Source: HGM13006 sp964514175 (GTDB lineage Bacteria > Bacillota > Clostridia > Oscillospirales > Oscillospiraceae). Taken from it: 6,574 nucleotides of DNA. Both the position numbers and the translations under genes were made by a program. How positions within the stretch are numbered: the first letter of the stretch is position 1; every line of letters starts with the position of its first letter. A model generated the notes under the pieces. That model worked only from the letters and a program-made list of their open reading frames with translations, made no database searches and was not told where the DNA came from. The stretch is from NCBI GenBank assembly GCA_964514175.1, contig CAZEPQ010000112.1, positions 1 to 6,574 of the forward strand. Direction: 5' to 3'. Of this stretch, positions 6,201 to 6,574 are shown piece after piece.

Positions 6201-6493
6201 TGGAAACCAGCTCCACCACCTTCACCACAGGACAGCATATCTCCTTCGCCCTGCAGGTAAGCTATGAAGCCTCTGAGGACGACAAGAGTGTCGCTACCAC
6301 CTATGTGATCCGCGACGCGGAGGGTAACCCTGTAAAGGTTTACAATAGTGAGCGTAACTGGTCCGGTACCTGGACCACTGCAAGACACACCGGTGACCTT
6401 CCTGAATCCGTCACCACTGCCGGCGAGTACACCCTGGAGGTCTACTTCAACAACCAGTTTGTAGCTTCCACAGACTTCACCGTTTCCGAGTAA
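3296..6493 (+). CDS. Transmembrane Ser/Thr protein kinase with extracellular fibronectin-III-like repeats
   Basis: A 1065-residue single-pass receptor-like Hanks-type kinase. The cytoplasmic catalytic domain (about 10-290) has the glycine loop GKGPNGEV (21-28), ATP-binding Lys43, probable helix-C Glu83, catalytic loop HKDVHPRN (160-167, base Asp162, Asn167), metal-binding DMG (180-182), APE (204-206), DIYSIG (219-224) and Arg277. All key residues are present, so activity is expected. The HRD Arg is Lys, DFG is DMG, and the Lys43 to helix-C stretch is longer than in PknB-type kinases. A long Ala/Glu/Pro-rich linker (about 300-570) contains a basic patch (528-538) and an Asp/Glu/Tyr run (541-564) before the membrane helix at about 572-592. 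Outside lie about four fibronectin-III-like repeats (608-941) and a C-terminal beta domain (942-1065). There are no PASTA repeats, so muropeptide sensing as in PknB/PrkC is not implied. It is divergent from the zinc-ribbon membrane gene; no PP2C phosphatase or FHA gene is in the window. Ligand and substrates unknown. Confidence 0.95.
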   Translation: MIDPKQITPLLSNMTVDGKLGKGPNGEVYLVTRRTDNKQLALKHLAIPASESQTKALLYSGAVKTEAQAQRYYSALVQELKAELLLLNNVKNAANLLKFRGYQVDQKYIGAGYDVYLLADYYPNLTEAIQKQPLTKLQALNLAIDLCSALEQLRAVGLVHKDVHPRNIHLNNAGQYMIGDMGVAPLSDLQYGSMPDAMITEYTAPELLDGSATLNATMDIYSIGLVLYEIYNGGVLPRNSKGQFRRKADKPLDAPEFADVAMSEIILKACAFDPDARYQSPSDMKQALVLYMQRGDASDEFLVPQPEPEPEPEAESQDTEKTIVVDAAAIAAAVAAETAESADAAEGAEAEILPAVEIQEAAEKAPVRSLNDLGEDELLLPTNGEISVEEFMANLRKNTGIEVFSMDSEGNMSTVPGYETEETLPEDTEYVASADNRLDILRGLEEIERATEEMEMLTEAAVQESAAAEAPETSLENAADEIAAALQGIVGTDVPQAEAAPTPEIPVDEPESAPEAEDEEEEIPAARSRRRQNRRAKKNDDVNVYDDGYEDDEYEDDEDDEYEEKGSTWKKVLITIIVLLVLAGGSFALYTFKTDTINNMTSQVMSSTSITIVSDSKNDSAMEVICSTAAGEVARAPYTESGATFTDLSPNTTYTFTMASTDSKFLLGSKSIQAKTNEMTNLGGFAPSSLSAVSATLALSGTGPVPDTWIVTLTSDSGENITVESEDIPIVVEGLTPETTYTATIARGDGDLLGGTTQCSFTTMEYTDLAAFEATEIATESISLAWSYSGTVPDAWTVTCEGTDGTTTSQDVAGTECTLDGLVSGETYTISLSCPSLKATELSTISVTIPSVTVTGITGTANEDGAIEIQWEYTSDIEPESWNVSYAYVTSSGDEITPTTVTSDSPSVVLEDLLPNTTYKVTVVGADDYAVGGETETTCQSGDAEDFTDYGCTNPELTLYVTEDNTDGLETSSTTFTTGQHISFALQVSYEASEDDKSVATTYVIRDAEGNPVKVYNSERNWSGTWTTARHTGDLPESVTTAGEYTLEVYFNNQFVASTDFTVSE
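5117..6118 (+). repeat. About four tandem fibronectin-III-like repeats in the kinase ectodomain
   Basis: Copies of about 70-90 residues lie at about 5117-5323, 5333-5584, 5594-5845 and 5849-6118. Each has the late-strand signature L.P.TTY or similar: LSPNTTYTFT (648-657), LTPETTYTAT (735-744), LVSGETYTIS (822-831), LLPNTTYKVT (913-922). Copies two to four also share P..W.V: PDTWIV (706-711), PDAWTV (793-798), ESWNV (880-884). The first is shorter and lacks that motif, so it may be truncated or more diverged. Such modules usually act as spacers or ligand-binding surfaces. Confidence 0.75.
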
Positions 6494-6574
6494 TTTAAAA
6501 AATTGGCGCTGCACCCGCACAATGTCACTAAGTTAGTGACACTGGCCCCAAACACAGCTCCATAACGAGTGAGT
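6494..6574. other. Region after the kinase gene, with a short hairpin and no gene seen
   Basis: The kinase ends in TAA at 6491-6493. At 6523-6541 TGTCACTA and TAGTGACA form a perfect 8-bp stem with loop AGT. It lacks a U-tract on either strand, so it is not a standard intrinsic terminator. It could be part of a dispersed palindromic repeat, an RNA 3'-end structure or an operator. No coding start can be supported before the right edge. Confidence 0.5.

Noticed and set aside
3296..6493. PknB/PrkC-type cell-wall kinase with PASTA domains
   Set aside because: The ectodomain modules carry fibronectin-III-like signatures (L.P.TTY and P..W.V) and no PASTA-like sequence was found.
3149..6520. A 1123-codon open frame antisense to the kinase gene
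   Set aside because: It is in codon register with the kinase and open only because TTA, CTA and TCA are absent there. Its Gly/His/Val-rich translation shows no domain, while the sense strand encodes an obvious kinase.
6523..6551. Intrinsic terminator for the kinase gene
   Set aside because: The hairpin is followed by CTGGCCCC and not by a U-rich tract on the plus strand, and has no T-run on the minus strand.
1..6574. CRISPR array, tRNA, rRNA, insertion sequence or phage genes
   Set aside because: No regularly spaced direct repeats, cloverleaf, transposase-like coding sequence or terminal inverted repeats were seen on either strand.

Overview
The window reads as a moderately GC-rich low-copy stretch from an anaerobic Bacillota (Clostridia) chromosome, plausibly a gut Oscillospirales-type organism. 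The basis is strong AGGAGG-like ribosome binding sites, sigma-A-like promoters in AT-rich gaps, an intrinsic terminator, a eukaryotic-type Ser/Thr kinase fused to extracellular fibronectin-like domains, a 'zinc ribbon - membrane helix - bacterial Ig' protein, and an oxygen-sensitive type of molybdenum enzyme. The taxon is an inference; there is no rRNA or tRNA to fix it.

Layout. Positions 1-1453 (minus strand) hold the first 484 residues of a molybdopterin enzyme of the DMSO reductase superfamily that most resembles the large subunit of pyrogallol-phloroglucinol transhydroxylase. It runs off the left edge and has its own promoter and ribosome binding site. Positions 1454-1591 are a compact intergenic region with that promoter and a near-perfect 35-bp dyad that acts as terminator for the next gene. 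Positions 1592-3070 (minus) encode a 492-residue single-pass membrane protein: N-terminal four-cysteine zinc ribbon, acidic linker, nine-lysine run, transmembrane helix, Pro/Val/Glu stalk and three Big_2-like domains. Positions 3071-3295 are a divergent promoter region. Positions 3296-6493 (plus) encode a 1065-residue transmembrane Ser/Thr kinase: cytoplasmic kinase with all main catalytic residues, a long acidic linker, one transmembrane helix, about four fibronectin-III-like repeats and a C-terminal beta domain. Positions 6494-6574 hold only a short hairpin.

How the genes may work together. The kinase and the zinc-ribbon protein are divergently transcribed from one 225-bp region and have parallel architecture (cytoplasmic signalling or binding module, one membrane helix, tandem extracellular beta-sandwich domains). 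I infer that they could be a sensor pair at the cell surface, the second being a substrate, partner or regulator of the first; the sequence does not prove it. The kinase mRNA leader can form a GC-rich hairpin whose C-rich segment is complementary to the ribosome binding site. The molybdenum enzyme is separated by a terminator and its own promoter and looks like an independent catabolic unit.
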